Shown here: one piece after another, positions 37,531 through 46,102 of the stretch
Position numbering within the stretch: position 1 is the stretch's first letter
How the letters are laid out: every line of letters begins with the position of its first letter
Origin: Acidovorax sp. sic0104
GTDB taxonomy: Bacteria > Pseudomonadota > Gammaproteobacteria > Burkholderiales > Burkholderiaceae_C
Direction: 5' to 3'
Length of the DNA stretch: 64,000 nucleotides
Assembly: GCF_019219095.1 (NCBI RefSeq)
Contig: NZ_JAHUWH010000012.1
Coordinates: 110,441-174,440 of the forward strand
Made by a program: the position numbers and the translations under genes
Notes under the pieces: generated by a model
Database searches by the model: none
The model's input: only the letters and a program-made list of their open reading frames with translations
Told to the model about the DNA's origin: nothing

Positions 37531-38430
37531 ATGAAAATCTCCTCGATGCTGCGCCCGTGGGCGCTGATGTCTGCCCTGGCATGTGCTGCGCACGCGCCCG
37601 CATTGGCCGAAGACACCCTCGCCCGCATTGCCAGCGCGGGCGAACTGCGCCTGGGCCACCGCGAAAAATCCCTTCCGTTCTCGTACAAGGACGCCAACTC
37701 CGGCAAGGTGCAGGGCTACACGGTGGACATCTGCCTGCAGATCTTTGAGGAGATCAAGAAGGAGCTCAAGCGCCCCGACCTGAAGCTGAGCTACCTGCTG
37801 GTGGACGGCAAGAACCGCATCTCCGACGTGAAGAACAACATCGTGGACCTGGAATGCGGCGGCACGGCCAACACCGCTGCGCGCCAGAAGGAAATCGCCT
37901 TCAGCCACCACATCTTCGTGGCCTCGTCCGCCTTCCTGGTCAAGAAAAGCTCCGGCATCAAGACGCTGGACGACCTGCAGGGCAAGAAAATCGCCGTCCA
38001 GGGCAAGACCACCAACGAAAACCTGCTCAAGGCCAACGAACGCACCTTCGCGCGCAAGTTCAACTACGTACCGGTCGACAGCACGCTCGACGCCGTGAAC
38101 GCCCTGGCCAAGGGCGAGGCCGACGCCGCGTTCGCAGACGACGCGGGCATCTGGATCCCGCTCACCCGCCTGGGCAAGGCCATGGACGAGTACCAGTTTC
38201 TCGAAAAGCGCCTTTCCGTCGAACCCTACAGCATCGGCCTGCGCCGCGACGACCCCAAGTTCAAGGAACTCGTGGACCGCGTCACCCGCCGCATGATCCA
38301 GAACGGCGAGATGGCCGCGCTGTACAAGAAGTGGTTCAGCTCCGAGCAGGGTACGCTGCCCATGAGCGTGTTCATGAAGGAAGCCCTGCGCCGCCCGAGC
38401 GACATCGGGGTCGAGCAAATCGCGTTCTAG
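37531..38430 (+). CDS. Amino-acid ABC transporter substrate-binding protein, glutamate/aspartate type
   Basis: 299 residues. A signal peptide is cleaved near AHAPALAED. The family 3 solute-binding fold follows: ELRLGHREKSLPFSYKD at the N-lobe, NIVDLECGGTANTAAR ligand segment, KIAVQGKTTNENL hinge, and EADAAFADDAGIWIP. It resembles GltI/DctB-type glutamate-aspartate receptors. No permease or ATPase genes are adjacent, so it is an orphan receptor that must pair with components elsewhere. Confidence 0.85.
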   Translation: MKISSMLRPWALMSALACAAHAPALAEDTLARIASAGELRLGHREKSLPFSYKDANSGKVQGYTVDICLQIFEEIKKELKRPDLKLSYLLVDGKNRISDVKNNIVDLECGGTANTAARQKEIAFSHHIFVASSAFLVKKSSGIKTLDDLQGKKIAVQGKTTNENLLKANERTFARKFNYVPVDSTLDAVNALAKGEADAAFADDAGIWIPLTRLGKAMDEYQFLEKRLSVEPYSIGLRRDDPKFKELVDRVTRRMIQNGEMAALYKKWFSSEQGTLPMSVFMKEALRRPSDIGVEQIAF

Positions 38431-38446
38431 CCCCCAAGGCTTTGAC

Positions 38447-38531
38447 TCCCCCTGAGTCGCTACGCGCCTTCCCCCTAAGGGGGACGCACCCGGTGGCCTG
38501 GCGAAGCCAGTTCCACGGGTGCGCTGGCCTG
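38447..38531 (+). repeat. Dispersed repeat family C, copy 1
   Basis: About 85 bp: CCCCCTGAGTCGCTACGCG, CTTCCCCCTAAGGGGGACGC, GGTGGCCTGGCGAAGCCAG, TTCCACGGGTGCGCTGG. It contains two small inverted repeats (CCCCCTAAGGGGG and CTGGCGAAGCCAG) and lies right after the binding-protein gene. Near-identical to copy 2 (42007-42088). Confidence 0.8.
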
Positions 38532-38671
38532 GAGCGTGCCAGTTTCGCAGGCAGCGCGCTGAACGAAGAAGTTCGCACGCCGTCAAGAGGCCTCCATTTC
38601 CCACGAGACCACGGGCTGCCGGCAATTTGGCTCGCCAGCCAGCGCGCCGGCCCATGGGACAATCGCGCCCC

Positions 38672-39511
38672 ATGACCCCACAGCAATACGTACAGCAAAA
38701 AGCCGTGGCCTCGGGCAGCAGCTTCTACTACGCTTTCCTGTTCCTGCCGGCCCCTCGCCGCGCAGCGATCACGGCGTTTTACGCGTTCTGCCGCGAAGTG
38801 GATGATGTGGTGGATGAAGTCTCCGACACCGGCGTGGCGCGCACCAAGCTCGCGTGGTGGCAGGGCGAGGTGGCCAAGGCCTATGCCGGCCAGCCCACCC
38901 ACCCGGTGATGCAGGCGCTGATGCCGCACACGGGCGAATACGGCATAGAGCAGCACCACCTGCAGGCCGTCATCGATGGCTGCCAGATGGACCTGGAGCA
39001 GACGCGCTACCTCGACTTTGCGGGCCTCAAGGGCTACTGCCACCTGGTGGCGGGCATCGTGGGAGAAGTCACGGCACGCATCTTCGGCCAGACCGACGAG
39101 CGCACCACCCAGTACGCCCACACCCTGGGCCTGGCTTTCCAGCTCACCAACATCATCCGCGACGTGGGCGAAGACGCCATGATGGGCCGCATCTACCTGC
39201 CGGTCAGCGAACTGCAGCAGTTCGACGTGAAGGCGCACGAGATCCTGAAGCGCACCTACTCCGACCGCTTCACCGCGCTGATGCGCTTCCAGGCCGAGCG
39301 CGCGCACCGTCTCTACGAAGAGGCCCTGACCCTGCTGCCCGCAGCCGACCGCCGTGCGCAAAAGCCCGGCCTCATGATGGCCAGCATCTACCGCACCCTG
39401 CTGCGCGAGATCGAACACGAGAACTTCCAGGTGCTGCACCAGCGCATCCGCCTCACGCCGCTGCGCAAGTTCTGGCTGGCGTGGAAGGTTCAGGCACTGG
39501 GCAGGATGTGA
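38672..39511 (+). CDS. hpnD: Presqualene diphosphate synthase HpnD
   Basis: 279 residues from ATG 38672. Asp-rich motifs FCREVDDVVDEV and LTNIIRDVGEDAMMGRIYLP mark the squalene/phytoene synthase family. It condenses two farnesyl diphosphates to presqualene diphosphate; HpnC and HpnE finish the route to squalene. Family length is about 280. hpnE starts 64 bp downstream in the same direction, so the two probably share a transcript; hpnC is separated from them by some 4.8 kb. Confidence 0.92.
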   Translation: MTPQQYVQQKAVASGSSFYYAFLFLPAPRRAAITAFYAFCREVDDVVDEVSDTGVARTKLAWWQGEVAKAYAGQPTHPVMQALMPHTGEYGIEQHHLQAVIDGCQMDLEQTRYLDFAGLKGYCHLVAGIVGEVTARIFGQTDERTTQYAHTLGLAFQLTNIIRDVGEDAMMGRIYLPVSELQQFDVKAHEILKRTYSDRFTALMRFQAERAHRLYEEALTLLPAADRRAQKPGLMMASIYRTLLREIEHENFQVLHQRIRLTPLRKFWLAWKVQALGRM

Positions 39512-39575
39512 GCCAGGCCGCCTCGCACGCGCACACCCCGCGCCGCCCCGCATCCGAACGACTGGACGTGCCGAG

Positions 39576-40883
39576 ATGAAAGTCGCAGTCATCGGCGCCG
39601 GCTGGGCGGGCATGGCAGCGGCCATCGCACACGCGCAGGCCGGGCGCGAGGTCACGGTGTTCGAAGCCGCCCGCACCGTGGGCGGCCGGGCGCGTGCCGT
39701 GCCCGCCACGCTGCCGGGGGGCGAATCGGTCACGCTCGACAACGGCCAGCACATCCTCATCGGCGCCTACGCCGAAAGCCTGCGCCTGATGCGCCTGGTG
39801 GGGGTGGACGCCAGCGCCGCACTGCTGCGCCTGCCGCTCACGCTGCAGTTTCCAGACGGCCAGGGGCTGCAGCTGCCCGACCTGCCGCCACCGCTGGATG
39901 CCCTGCTGGGCATCGCGCGCGCCAAGGGCTGGAGCCTCGGCGACAAGCTCGCGCTGCTGCGCACGGCCACAGCATGGCAGTTGAAGGGCTTCCGCTGCGC
40001 GCCCGCGACCTCGGTGGCTGACCTGTGCGCGCCACTCACGCCCCGCCTGATGGCCGAGTTCATCGACCCGCTGTGTGTATCGGCGCTCAACACCCCCGCG
40101 CACCAGGCCAGCGGCCAGGTATTCCTGCGCGTTCTGCAGGACAGCCTGTTCAGCGGTCGCGGCGGCTCCAACCTGCTGCTGCCGCGCGCCGACCTGGGTG
40201 CGCTCTTTCCAGAGCCTGCTGCGCAGTGGCTGGTAACGCAGGGCCTCCACCAGGTCGTCACCGGCCAGCGGGTGCAGCGGCTTCAACCCCAGCCGGGCGG
40301 GCGCTGGCAGGTGATCTGCGCAGGCTCCGCCGAAGACGCATCACCCGTGTTTGACCACGTGACCCTCGCCTGCCCCTCCTGGGAGGCCAGCCGCCTGGCG
40401 GCCGGCGTGGCCAGCATCGCCGGACTTGCCGAGGCCGGCCGCTGGAGCGCCCTGGCAGGCGCCCTGAAGTTCGAGGCCATCACCACCGTCTACGCCCATT
40501 CGCAGGCCGCACGTCTGGCCCAGCCCATGCTGGCGTTGCGCAGCGGCCCGCACCACCCCGCACAGTTCGTCTTCGACCGCGGCCTGCTGGACGGCAACCA
40601 GGGCCTGCTGGCCTTCGTAGTCAGCGCCAGCGACGGCGAGCGCACCCGGATCGAGCAGCAGGTGCTGCAGCAAGCCGCCGCGCAACTGGGCATCAGTGGC
40701 CTGCAGCCCGTGCAGACCGTGGTGGAAAAACGCGCCACCTTTGCCTGCACGCCGGGCCTCGTGCGCCCTTGCATGCAAGTACTGCTCGGGCTGTCGGCCT
40801 GTGGCGACTACGTGGACGGCCCCTACCCCGCCACACTGGAAGGCGCCGTGCTCAGCGGCACCGCGGTAGCCGCCATTGCTTGA
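39576..40883 (+). CDS. hpnE: Hydroxysqualene dehydroxylase HpnE
   Basis: 435 residues. FAD-binding Rossmann start KVAVIGAGWAGMAAAIAHA and the amine-oxidase-like dinucleotide motif with VGGRARAV, then LDNGQHILIGAY typical of HpnE. C-terminal GDYVDGPYPATLEGAVLSG closes the FAD site. It reduces hydroxysqualene to squalene with FADH2. Follows hpnD by 64 bp. Confidence 0.93.
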   Translation: MKVAVIGAGWAGMAAAIAHAQAGREVTVFEAARTVGGRARAVPATLPGGESVTLDNGQHILIGAYAESLRLMRLVGVDASAALLRLPLTLQFPDGQGLQLPDLPPPLDALLGIARAKGWSLGDKLALLRTATAWQLKGFRCAPATSVADLCAPLTPRLMAEFIDPLCVSALNTPAHQASGQVFLRVLQDSLFSGRGGSNLLLPRADLGALFPEPAAQWLVTQGLHQVVTGQRVQRLQPQPGGRWQVICAGSAEDASPVFDHVTLACPSWEASRLAAGVASIAGLAEAGRWSALAGALKFEAITTVYAHSQAARLAQPMLALRSGPHHPAQFVFDRGLLDGNQGLLAFVVSASDGERTRIEQQVLQQAAAQLGISGLQPVQTVVEKRATFACTPGLVRPCMQVLLGLSACGDYVDGPYPATLEGAVLSGTAVAAIA

Positions 40884-40988
40884 CACCCCTTCCCCGGGAA
40901 AACCCCAGGGCGACTGACAGCTTTCCGAAAGCCCGTGGCGCGCACCATCACGGTCTGTCACGCCTACATGGCCTTCACGGAGACACAC

Positions 40989-42002
40989 ATGCCCATCGAC
41001 CCGCAATTTCCCCACTACCTGCCCGCCACCCGGCGCCACCTGCTGGGCGCTGGCGGCGCCCTGGCGCTCGGCGGCATGCTGCCCACCCTGGCGTCGGCCC
41101 AGGCCGCCTGGCCGGCCAAGTCGATCCGCTTCGTCGTGCCTTTCGCACCGGGCGGCAGCTCCGAGATCGTCGCGCGCTCCACGGCGGCCGAGCTGACCAA
41201 GACGCTGGGCCAGAGCGTGTTCGTGGACAACAAGCCCGGCGCCGCCGGCAACATCGCCATGTCGGAAGTAGCCCGCGCCGACGACCAGCACACGCTGATC
41301 CTGGGCCACATCGGCACGCTGGCCGTGAACCCCTACATCTTCGACAAGCTGCCCTACGACGCCAACAAGGACTTCAAGCCCGTGAGCCTGCTGGCCAAGG
41401 TGCCCAGCCTGTATGTGGTGCACCCCGATGTGCCGGCCAAGAACCTCAAGGAGTTCATCGCCTATGCCAAGAAAAACCCCGCCAAGCTCAGCTACGGCTC
41501 GGCCGGGAACGGCAGCGCGGGCCACCTCGCGTTCGAATACCTCAAGATGACCGCCGAGATCTTCATGCTGCACGTGCCCTACCGCGGCACCGGCCCCATG
41601 ATGACCGACCTGCTCTCGGGCCGCCTGGACGCGGCCGCCGTGGGAGCCGCTGCGCTGCTGCCGTTCATCAAGTCGGGCAAAGTGCGCTGCATTGCCACCG
41701 GCTCGGCCCAGCGCTTGCCCCAGCTGCCCGACGTGCCCACCGTGGCCGAGCAGGGCTTCCCGGGATTTGAGATGACGCAGTGGTACGGCATGCTGGCCCC
41801 CGCCACCCTGCCCAAGGAACACCTGGACAAGCTGGCCATCGAAACCGCCAAGGCTGTCAAGGCGCCCGACTCGCTCAAGCGCCTGAACGGCGACGCGGCC
41901 GAAGCCATCGGCGGAACCCCGGCCCAGTTCGCGCAGTTCATTGCGGCGGAACAGACACGCTGGCAAAAGGTGCTCAAGCGCGCACAAGTCAAACCGAATT
42001 GA
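40989..42002 (+). CDS. Bug/TctC-family periplasmic solute receptor
   Basis: 337 residues from ATG 40989, which has GGAGA 7 nt upstream; an upstream ATG lacks one. A twin-arginine-type leader (RRHLLGAGGALALGG) ends at LASAQAAWP. The Bug fold shows IRFVVPFAPGGSSEIVAR, KPGAAGNIAMSEVAR and FKPVSLLAKVPSLYVVHP. Bug proteins bind small carboxylates for tripartite TctABC transporters or for signalling. No tctA/tctB genes are near; it is followed by repeat C2 and then a TctD/TctE-like pair, suggesting it may sense or deliver a carboxylate to that kinase. Confidence 0.87.
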   Translation: MPIDPQFPHYLPATRRHLLGAGGALALGGMLPTLASAQAAWPAKSIRFVVPFAPGGSSEIVARSTAAELTKTLGQSVFVDNKPGAAGNIAMSEVARADDQHTLILGHIGTLAVNPYIFDKLPYDANKDFKPVSLLAKVPSLYVVHPDVPAKNLKEFIAYAKKNPAKLSYGSAGNGSAGHLAFEYLKMTAEIFMLHVPYRGTGPMMTDLLSGRLDAAAVGAAALLPFIKSGKVRCIATGSAQRLPQLPDVPTVAEQGFPGFEMTQWYGMLAPATLPKEHLDKLAIETAKAVKAPDSLKRLNGDAAEAIGGTPAQFAQFIAAEQTRWQKVLKRAQVKPN

Positions 42003-42006
42003 GAAG

Positions 42007-42088
42007 CCCCCTGAGCCGCTTCGCGTCTTCCCCCCAAGGGGACGCCACCCGTGGCCTGGCAAAGCCAGTTCCACGGTGGCGCTGGCAT
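42007..42088 (+). repeat. Dispersed repeat family C, copy 2
   Basis: CCCCCTGAGCCGCTTCGCG, CTTCCCCCCAAGGGGACGCC, GTGGCCTGGCAAAGCCAG, TTCCACGGTGGCGCTGG. It starts 5 bp after the Bug stop codon. It is the closest relative of copy 1, with several substitutions. Confidence 0.8.
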
Positions 42089-42154
42089 GGATCGCGCCCG
42101 TATCAACCTCTCGCGTTGAATGGAAATATCCACCAACGACGGTAGCATCCCCTC

Positions 42155-42823
42155 ATGCGCATCCTCCTGGCCGAAGACGAACACAGCCTGGGCACCTGGC
42201 TCAGCCGGGCGCTGGAGCATGCGGGCATTCAGGTCGAGTGGGTGAGCGATGGCCGCGTGGCAGACCGTTCGCTGCAGGAGCACGGCGACTACGACGCGCT
42301 CGTTCTCGACCTGGGACTGCCCGGCCTGGACGGCCATGCCGTGCTGCAGCGGCTGCGTGACCGCGACCAGCGCCTGCCCACGCTGATCCTCACCGCGCGC
42401 GATTCGCTGGACGAGCGTGTGCGCCTGCTCAATGCGGGGGCGGACGACTTCCTGGCCAAGCCTTTCGAGCTGGCCGAGCTGGAGGCCCGCCTGCACGCGC
42501 TGGTGCGCCGCGCGCGCGGCTCCGACCCGCCCCGCCTGGCCTGCGGGCAGTTGGCCTACGACACCGCGCGCAAGCAGTTTGTGCTGCAGGGCGAGCCCCT
42601 GGCGCTCTCGCCGCGTGAGCAAGCCGTGTTGCGCGTGCTGGTGCAGCGCAGTGGCGAGCCGTTTTCCAAGCAGCAGATCCTGGACCGCGTGTTCGTGGGC
42701 GATGAGGACGTGCACCCCGAGGCCGTGGAAGTGTTCGTGCACCGCCTGCGCAAGCGGCTTGACGGTAGCGGGGTGCGCATCGTCACGTTGCGCGGCCTGG
42801 GCTACGCCCTGGAAGCCTACTGA
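42155..42823 (+). CDS. OmpR-family response regulator, TctD-like
   Basis: 222 residues. Receiver domain with LLAEDEHSLG, Asp52 in LVLDLGLPGLDGH and Lys in FLAKPFELAELEARL. Winged-helix C-terminus with LSPREQAVLRVLVQRSGEPFSK and VRIVTLRGLGYALE. Forms a translational pair with the sensor kinase 2 bp downstream. QseB/TctD-type regulators in this family control carboxylate uptake genes; the flanking Bug genes suggest the same here. Confidence 0.87.
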   Translation: MRILLAEDEHSLGTWLSRALEHAGIQVEWVSDGRVADRSLQEHGDYDALVLDLGLPGLDGHAVLQRLRDRDQRLPTLILTARDSLDERVRLLNAGADDFLAKPFELAELEARLHALVRRARGSDPPRLACGQLAYDTARKQFVLQGEPLALSPREQAVLRVLVQRSGEPFSKQQILDRVFVGDEDVHPEAVEVFVHRLRKRLDGSGVRIVTLRGLGYALEAY

Positions 42824-42825
42824 AC

Positions 42826-44247
42826 ATGGGCCTGGTCGCACGCTTGCGCCGCGCCAGCCTGTGGCGCTTGCTGGCCTGCCTGCTGCTGCCTTTGCTGGCC
42901 GTCGTGACGGGCGTGGAGTTGTGGATGACGCGGCACGACGCGCTGGAGGCCGCCAATGCGGCGTACGACCGATCGCTGCTGGGGGCGCTCAAGTCCATCG
43001 ACGCCAACATCTCCACCGCATCGGGCGGGCTGTCGGCCGAGCTGCCCTACAGCATGCTCGAATTCTTCGAACTGACCGCCAGCGGGCGCGTGTACTTCCG
43101 GGTGGCTTCCTCCGACGGGCTGGTGGAACTGGGCAATGCCGACCTGCCGCTGCCGACAGGCGCCCTGGAAACCGGAGTGCCGCGTTTCTACGACGCCACC
43201 TACTTCGGCGAATCCGTGCGCCTGGCCGCTTACCGCCGCGCCATGCAAGAGCCGGACGCCGGCGCAAGGCCCGCGGCCGGCTTGCCCACCGACACCGCCA
43301 CCGTGCTCGTGCAGGTCGCCGAAAGCACCCAGTCGCGCCAGGACTTCACGCGCCGCTTCGTGCACCGTGCTGCCCTGCGCGACGGCCTGGTTCTGGGGCT
43401 CATGGTGCTGGGCACGGCAACCACACTGGCCCTGGCGCTGCGGCCACTGGGCCGCCTGGCCCGCGAGGTGCAGGCCCGCAGCCCCGACGACATGACGCCC
43501 GTCGCCGGCGCCGAGCTGCCCGCCGACATCCGCCCTCTGGTCACGGCGGTCAACGCGCAGATGGCCCGCACGCAAGACCTGGTGGCGCAGCAGCGCCAGT
43601 TCCTGGACGACGCCTCGCACCAGCTGCGCACCCACCTGACCACCCTGCAGATGCAGATCGACTATGCCCGCCGCGAACCCGACGCGGCCCAGGTGCAGGA
43701 CGCGCTCGCCGCGATCGGCAACGAGATAGCGCGCGCCACGCGCAGCACCCAGCAACTGCTGGCGCTGGGCCGCAGCGACACTGCTGCCGTGGACCTGGCC
43801 CCGTGCGACCTGGCCGCACTGCTGCGCACCGTGGCGCTGGAACTGCTTCCGCAGGCGCGTGCCCGGCAGATCGACTTCGGCATCCACAGCGCCACCCCCG
43901 AGCTGGCCGCCGTGGGCGACAGCGGGCTGCTGCGCGAGGCCCTGACCAACCTGGCCGCCAACGCCATTGCCTACACGCCGAACCACGGCACCATCACCGT
44001 GTCGGCAGCGGCCGACAGCCTGGGCTGGAGCCTCAGTGTGGAAGACAACGGCCCCGGCCTGTCGAGCGAAGAGCGCGATGCGCTGGGCCACCGCTACCGG
44101 CGCGGCTCGCAGGCCGTAGCGGGCGGCTCGGGCCTGGGCCTGGCCATCGCCCGGTCGATCGCCGAACGCCACCGGGGCCGCCTGCGCCTGGAGGCGCGCG
44201 ACGGTGGCCCCGGTCTTCTGGCCATACTGTGGTGGCCGCGCCCATGA
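42826..44247 (+). CDS. Sensor histidine kinase, TctE-like
   Basis: 473 residues. TM1 at about 15-35, periplasmic domain (36-185) with the 2CSK-N/TctE-type segment SLLGALKSIDANISTASGGLS, and TM2 at about 190-212. A HAMP-like linker is followed by HisKA with His265 in LDDASHQLRTHLTTLQ, then HATPase with LTNLAANAIAYTP and GSGLGLAIARSIAERH. The HisKA sequence carries His instead of the more usual Pro after HQLRT, seen in other TctE relatives. Its stop overlaps the start of the next Bug gene by four bases. Confidence 0.87.
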   Translation: MGLVARLRRASLWRLLACLLLPLLAVVTGVELWMTRHDALEAANAAYDRSLLGALKSIDANISTASGGLSAELPYSMLEFFELTASGRVYFRVASSDGLVELGNADLPLPTGALETGVPRFYDATYFGESVRLAAYRRAMQEPDAGARPAAGLPTDTATVLVQVAESTQSRQDFTRRFVHRAALRDGLVLGLMVLGTATTLALALRPLGRLAREVQARSPDDMTPVAGAELPADIRPLVTAVNAQMARTQDLVAQQRQFLDDASHQLRTHLTTLQMQIDYARREPDAAQVQDALAAIGNEIARATRSTQQLLALGRSDTAAVDLAPCDLAALLRTVALELLPQARARQIDFGIHSATPELAAVGDSGLLREALTNLAANAIAYTPNHGTITVSAAADSLGWSLSVEDNGPGLSSEERDALGHRYRRGSQAVAGGSGLGLAIARSIAERHRGRLRLEARDGGPGLLAILWWPRP

Positions 44248-45296
44248 CATACACACCGCCCCACTCCCCTCTCACCGCTCTGCAGGCCCCGGCGCTGCTG
44301 TACCGCCGCCAGATGCTGGTGGCGCTGGCGGCCGCCACGGGTGCGGGCGGCGCGTTGCCGGCGATGGCGTCCGATGCGTCCACGGAGCCCGCCGAATGCG
44401 TGGCCCCTTCGCGCCCAGGAGGCGGGTTCGACCTGACCTGCGGCCTGACCGCCCAGGCGGTGCAGGCCGTGCGCCCCGCGCGTGCGCCGCTGCGCACCCG
44501 CTACCTGCCGGGCGGCATCGGTGCGCTGGCTTTCGACCAGGTGGCCACCGGGCGCCTGGGTGGGCCCGGGACATTGGTCGCGTTCTCCAGCGGCTCGCTG
44601 CTCAACATCGCGCAGGGCCGCTTCGGGCCGCACCCGGTGACCGCCGTGCGCTGGATTGCCACGCTGGGCACCGACTACGGCATCGTGGCCGTGCGCCGCG
44701 ACGCGCCCTACCAGCGCCTGCAGGACGTAGCTGCAGCGCTGCGCAAGGACACCAACCGGGTGGTATTCGGCGCGGGCGGCACACTGGGCAGCCAGGACTG
44801 GATCAAGGCGGCCCTGCTGGTGCGCGCCGCAGGGCAGGACCACAAGCGCATGCGCTTCGTGTCGTTCGAAGGTGGCGGCGAGGCGCTCAAGGCGCTGCGG
44901 GGCGGTCACATCGACATCTTCACCGGTGATGCGGCCGAGGCCATGCAGGCCGCTGCCCAGGGTGCGCCGCTGCGCGTACTGGCGGTACTGTCGCAAGCGC
45001 GCCTGGCGGGCAATCTGTCGGGCTTGCCCACCGCCCGCGAGCAGGGCATGGATCTGGTCTGGACCACCGTGCGCGGCCTGTACATGGCCGCCAGCGCTCC
45101 CGAAGCCGCCGCGCGCGCATGGACCGCAGCGCTGCACGACGCCCTGGCAGCCCCGGGCTACGCAGCCCTGTGCGCACAATACGGCCTGTACCCCTTTGCG
45201 TTGACGGGCACCGCGCTCGACGAGTTCGTGCAGCGCAGCCTGGCGGAATACCGCCGACTGGCGCAGGAACTGGGCCTCAGGACCTGGGCGCGCTGA
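44244..45296 (+). CDS. Bug/TctC-like solute-binding protein co-encoded with the two-component system
   Basis: 350 residues, start ATG overlapping the kinase stop (ATGA). Leader with RRQMLVALAAATGAGGALPAMASDA. The Bug fold is diverged: CVAPSRPGGGFDLTCGLTAQAV, GALAFDQVAT, FGAGGTLGSQDWIKAALL and FEGGGEALKALRGGHIDIF. Translational coupling to the kinase suggests it is the kinase's periplasmic co-sensor, as proposed for Bug proteins linked to TctDE. It binds an unknown small carboxylate. Last gene of the operon. Confidence 0.83.
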   Translation: MTYTPPHSPLTALQAPALLYRRQMLVALAAATGAGGALPAMASDASTEPAECVAPSRPGGGFDLTCGLTAQAVQAVRPARAPLRTRYLPGGIGALAFDQVATGRLGGPGTLVAFSSGSLLNIAQGRFGPHPVTAVRWIATLGTDYGIVAVRRDAPYQRLQDVAAALRKDTNRVVFGAGGTLGSQDWIKAALLVRAAGQDHKRMRFVSFEGGGEALKALRGGHIDIFTGDAAEAMQAAAQGAPLRVLAVLSQARLAGNLSGLPTAREQGMDLVWTTVRGLYMAASAPEAAARAWTAALHDALAAPGYAALCAQYGLYPFALTGTALDEFVQRSLAEYRRLAQELGLRTWAR

Positions 45297-45889
45297 GAAC
45301 GTGTCGAGGATATTTCAAGGCCGCGCAAGCGCCTGGCCCGAGGGCTTGCCGCATGCGAGGGCGGGGAGCTCTGGCTGAAGGACTCCGCCTGCAAGGCCGT
45401 ACAGGCTTGTCCTACCTGCGGCGTTCACCCACAAGGCGAGGCTGCAACACAGTCCTTCGCACCGCGCAGCCACCGGCCATGCTCCGATTCCGTTTCATGC
45501 CACCCCCTCTGGCCCCGTGCCACCGGCCCACAGTCCATCGCCGCTCTCTGGCGCGCAGCCAGGCACCGCAGCCGCATCTGGGCGCGGGCTGGTGGGCGCC
45601 GCGCACCACCCAGCTGGCCAGGCACGCGGTGCATGCGGACGGCATGCCCGCCAGCGCTGACTGGCCCGACCCGAGCGGCTGGCGAGGCCCTGCGCAGCCA
45701 CGTGTTTCGGCATCCGCCGGGTTGTTGCGACAGGCAGCCCGGCAAGCCAGAAAACGCCGCACCGCCGCCCGACGGCAGATTGCCGGCCAACCGCTGCAGA
45801 CAGCACGGCCTTGGCCGAGGCGGCACGGACGGTAGCGCAACGTAAAGATCGGGCTGAGGAACAGCGGGCGCTGCGGGCGGCGCGGCGCA
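45297..45889. other. Gene-free spacer of about 590 bp
   Basis: Open frames are present on both strands but all are Arg/Ala/Pro-rich with no motifs, no ribosome sites and frame bias inconsistent with coding. No tRNA, terminator or known repeat seen. It separates the Bug operon from the convergent DUF2788 gene and may be a decayed gene. Confidence 0.5.
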
Positions 45890-46102
45890 TCACCGCTCAA
45901 GCCACCACTGGATGACCACCTTGGCCAAAAAACCGATGAAACCCACGCCCAAGCCCAGGAACAGCACAAAGGTTCCGAACCGGCCGGCCTTGGACTCCCA
46001 CGCCAGCTGGCCGATGATGAACAGCATGTACGCGATGAACGCGCCCACGCCATAGGTCAGGAAGAAGCCCGAGATCTGCGCCTCGGTGAAGCCAAAGATC
46101 AC
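45890..46102 (-). CDS. DUF2788 small membrane protein
   Basis: 70 residues, two hydrophobic helices (about 10-30 and 42-62), MIFGFTEAQISGFFLTYGVG at the start and VVIQWWLER at the end. Matches the DUF2788 family in length and pattern; function unknown. It overlaps the upstream DUF2189 gene by 4 bp (ATGA), so they are translated as a coupled pair. Confidence 0.8.
   Translation of the reverse strand: MIFGFTEAQISGFFLTYGVGAFIAYMLFIIGQLAWESKAGRFGTFVLFLGLGVGFIGFLAKVVIQWWLER

Noticed and set aside
45119..45835. Possible gene in the spacer after the second Bug gene
   Set aside because: It overlaps the Bug coding sequence, is low-complexity and has no start signal.
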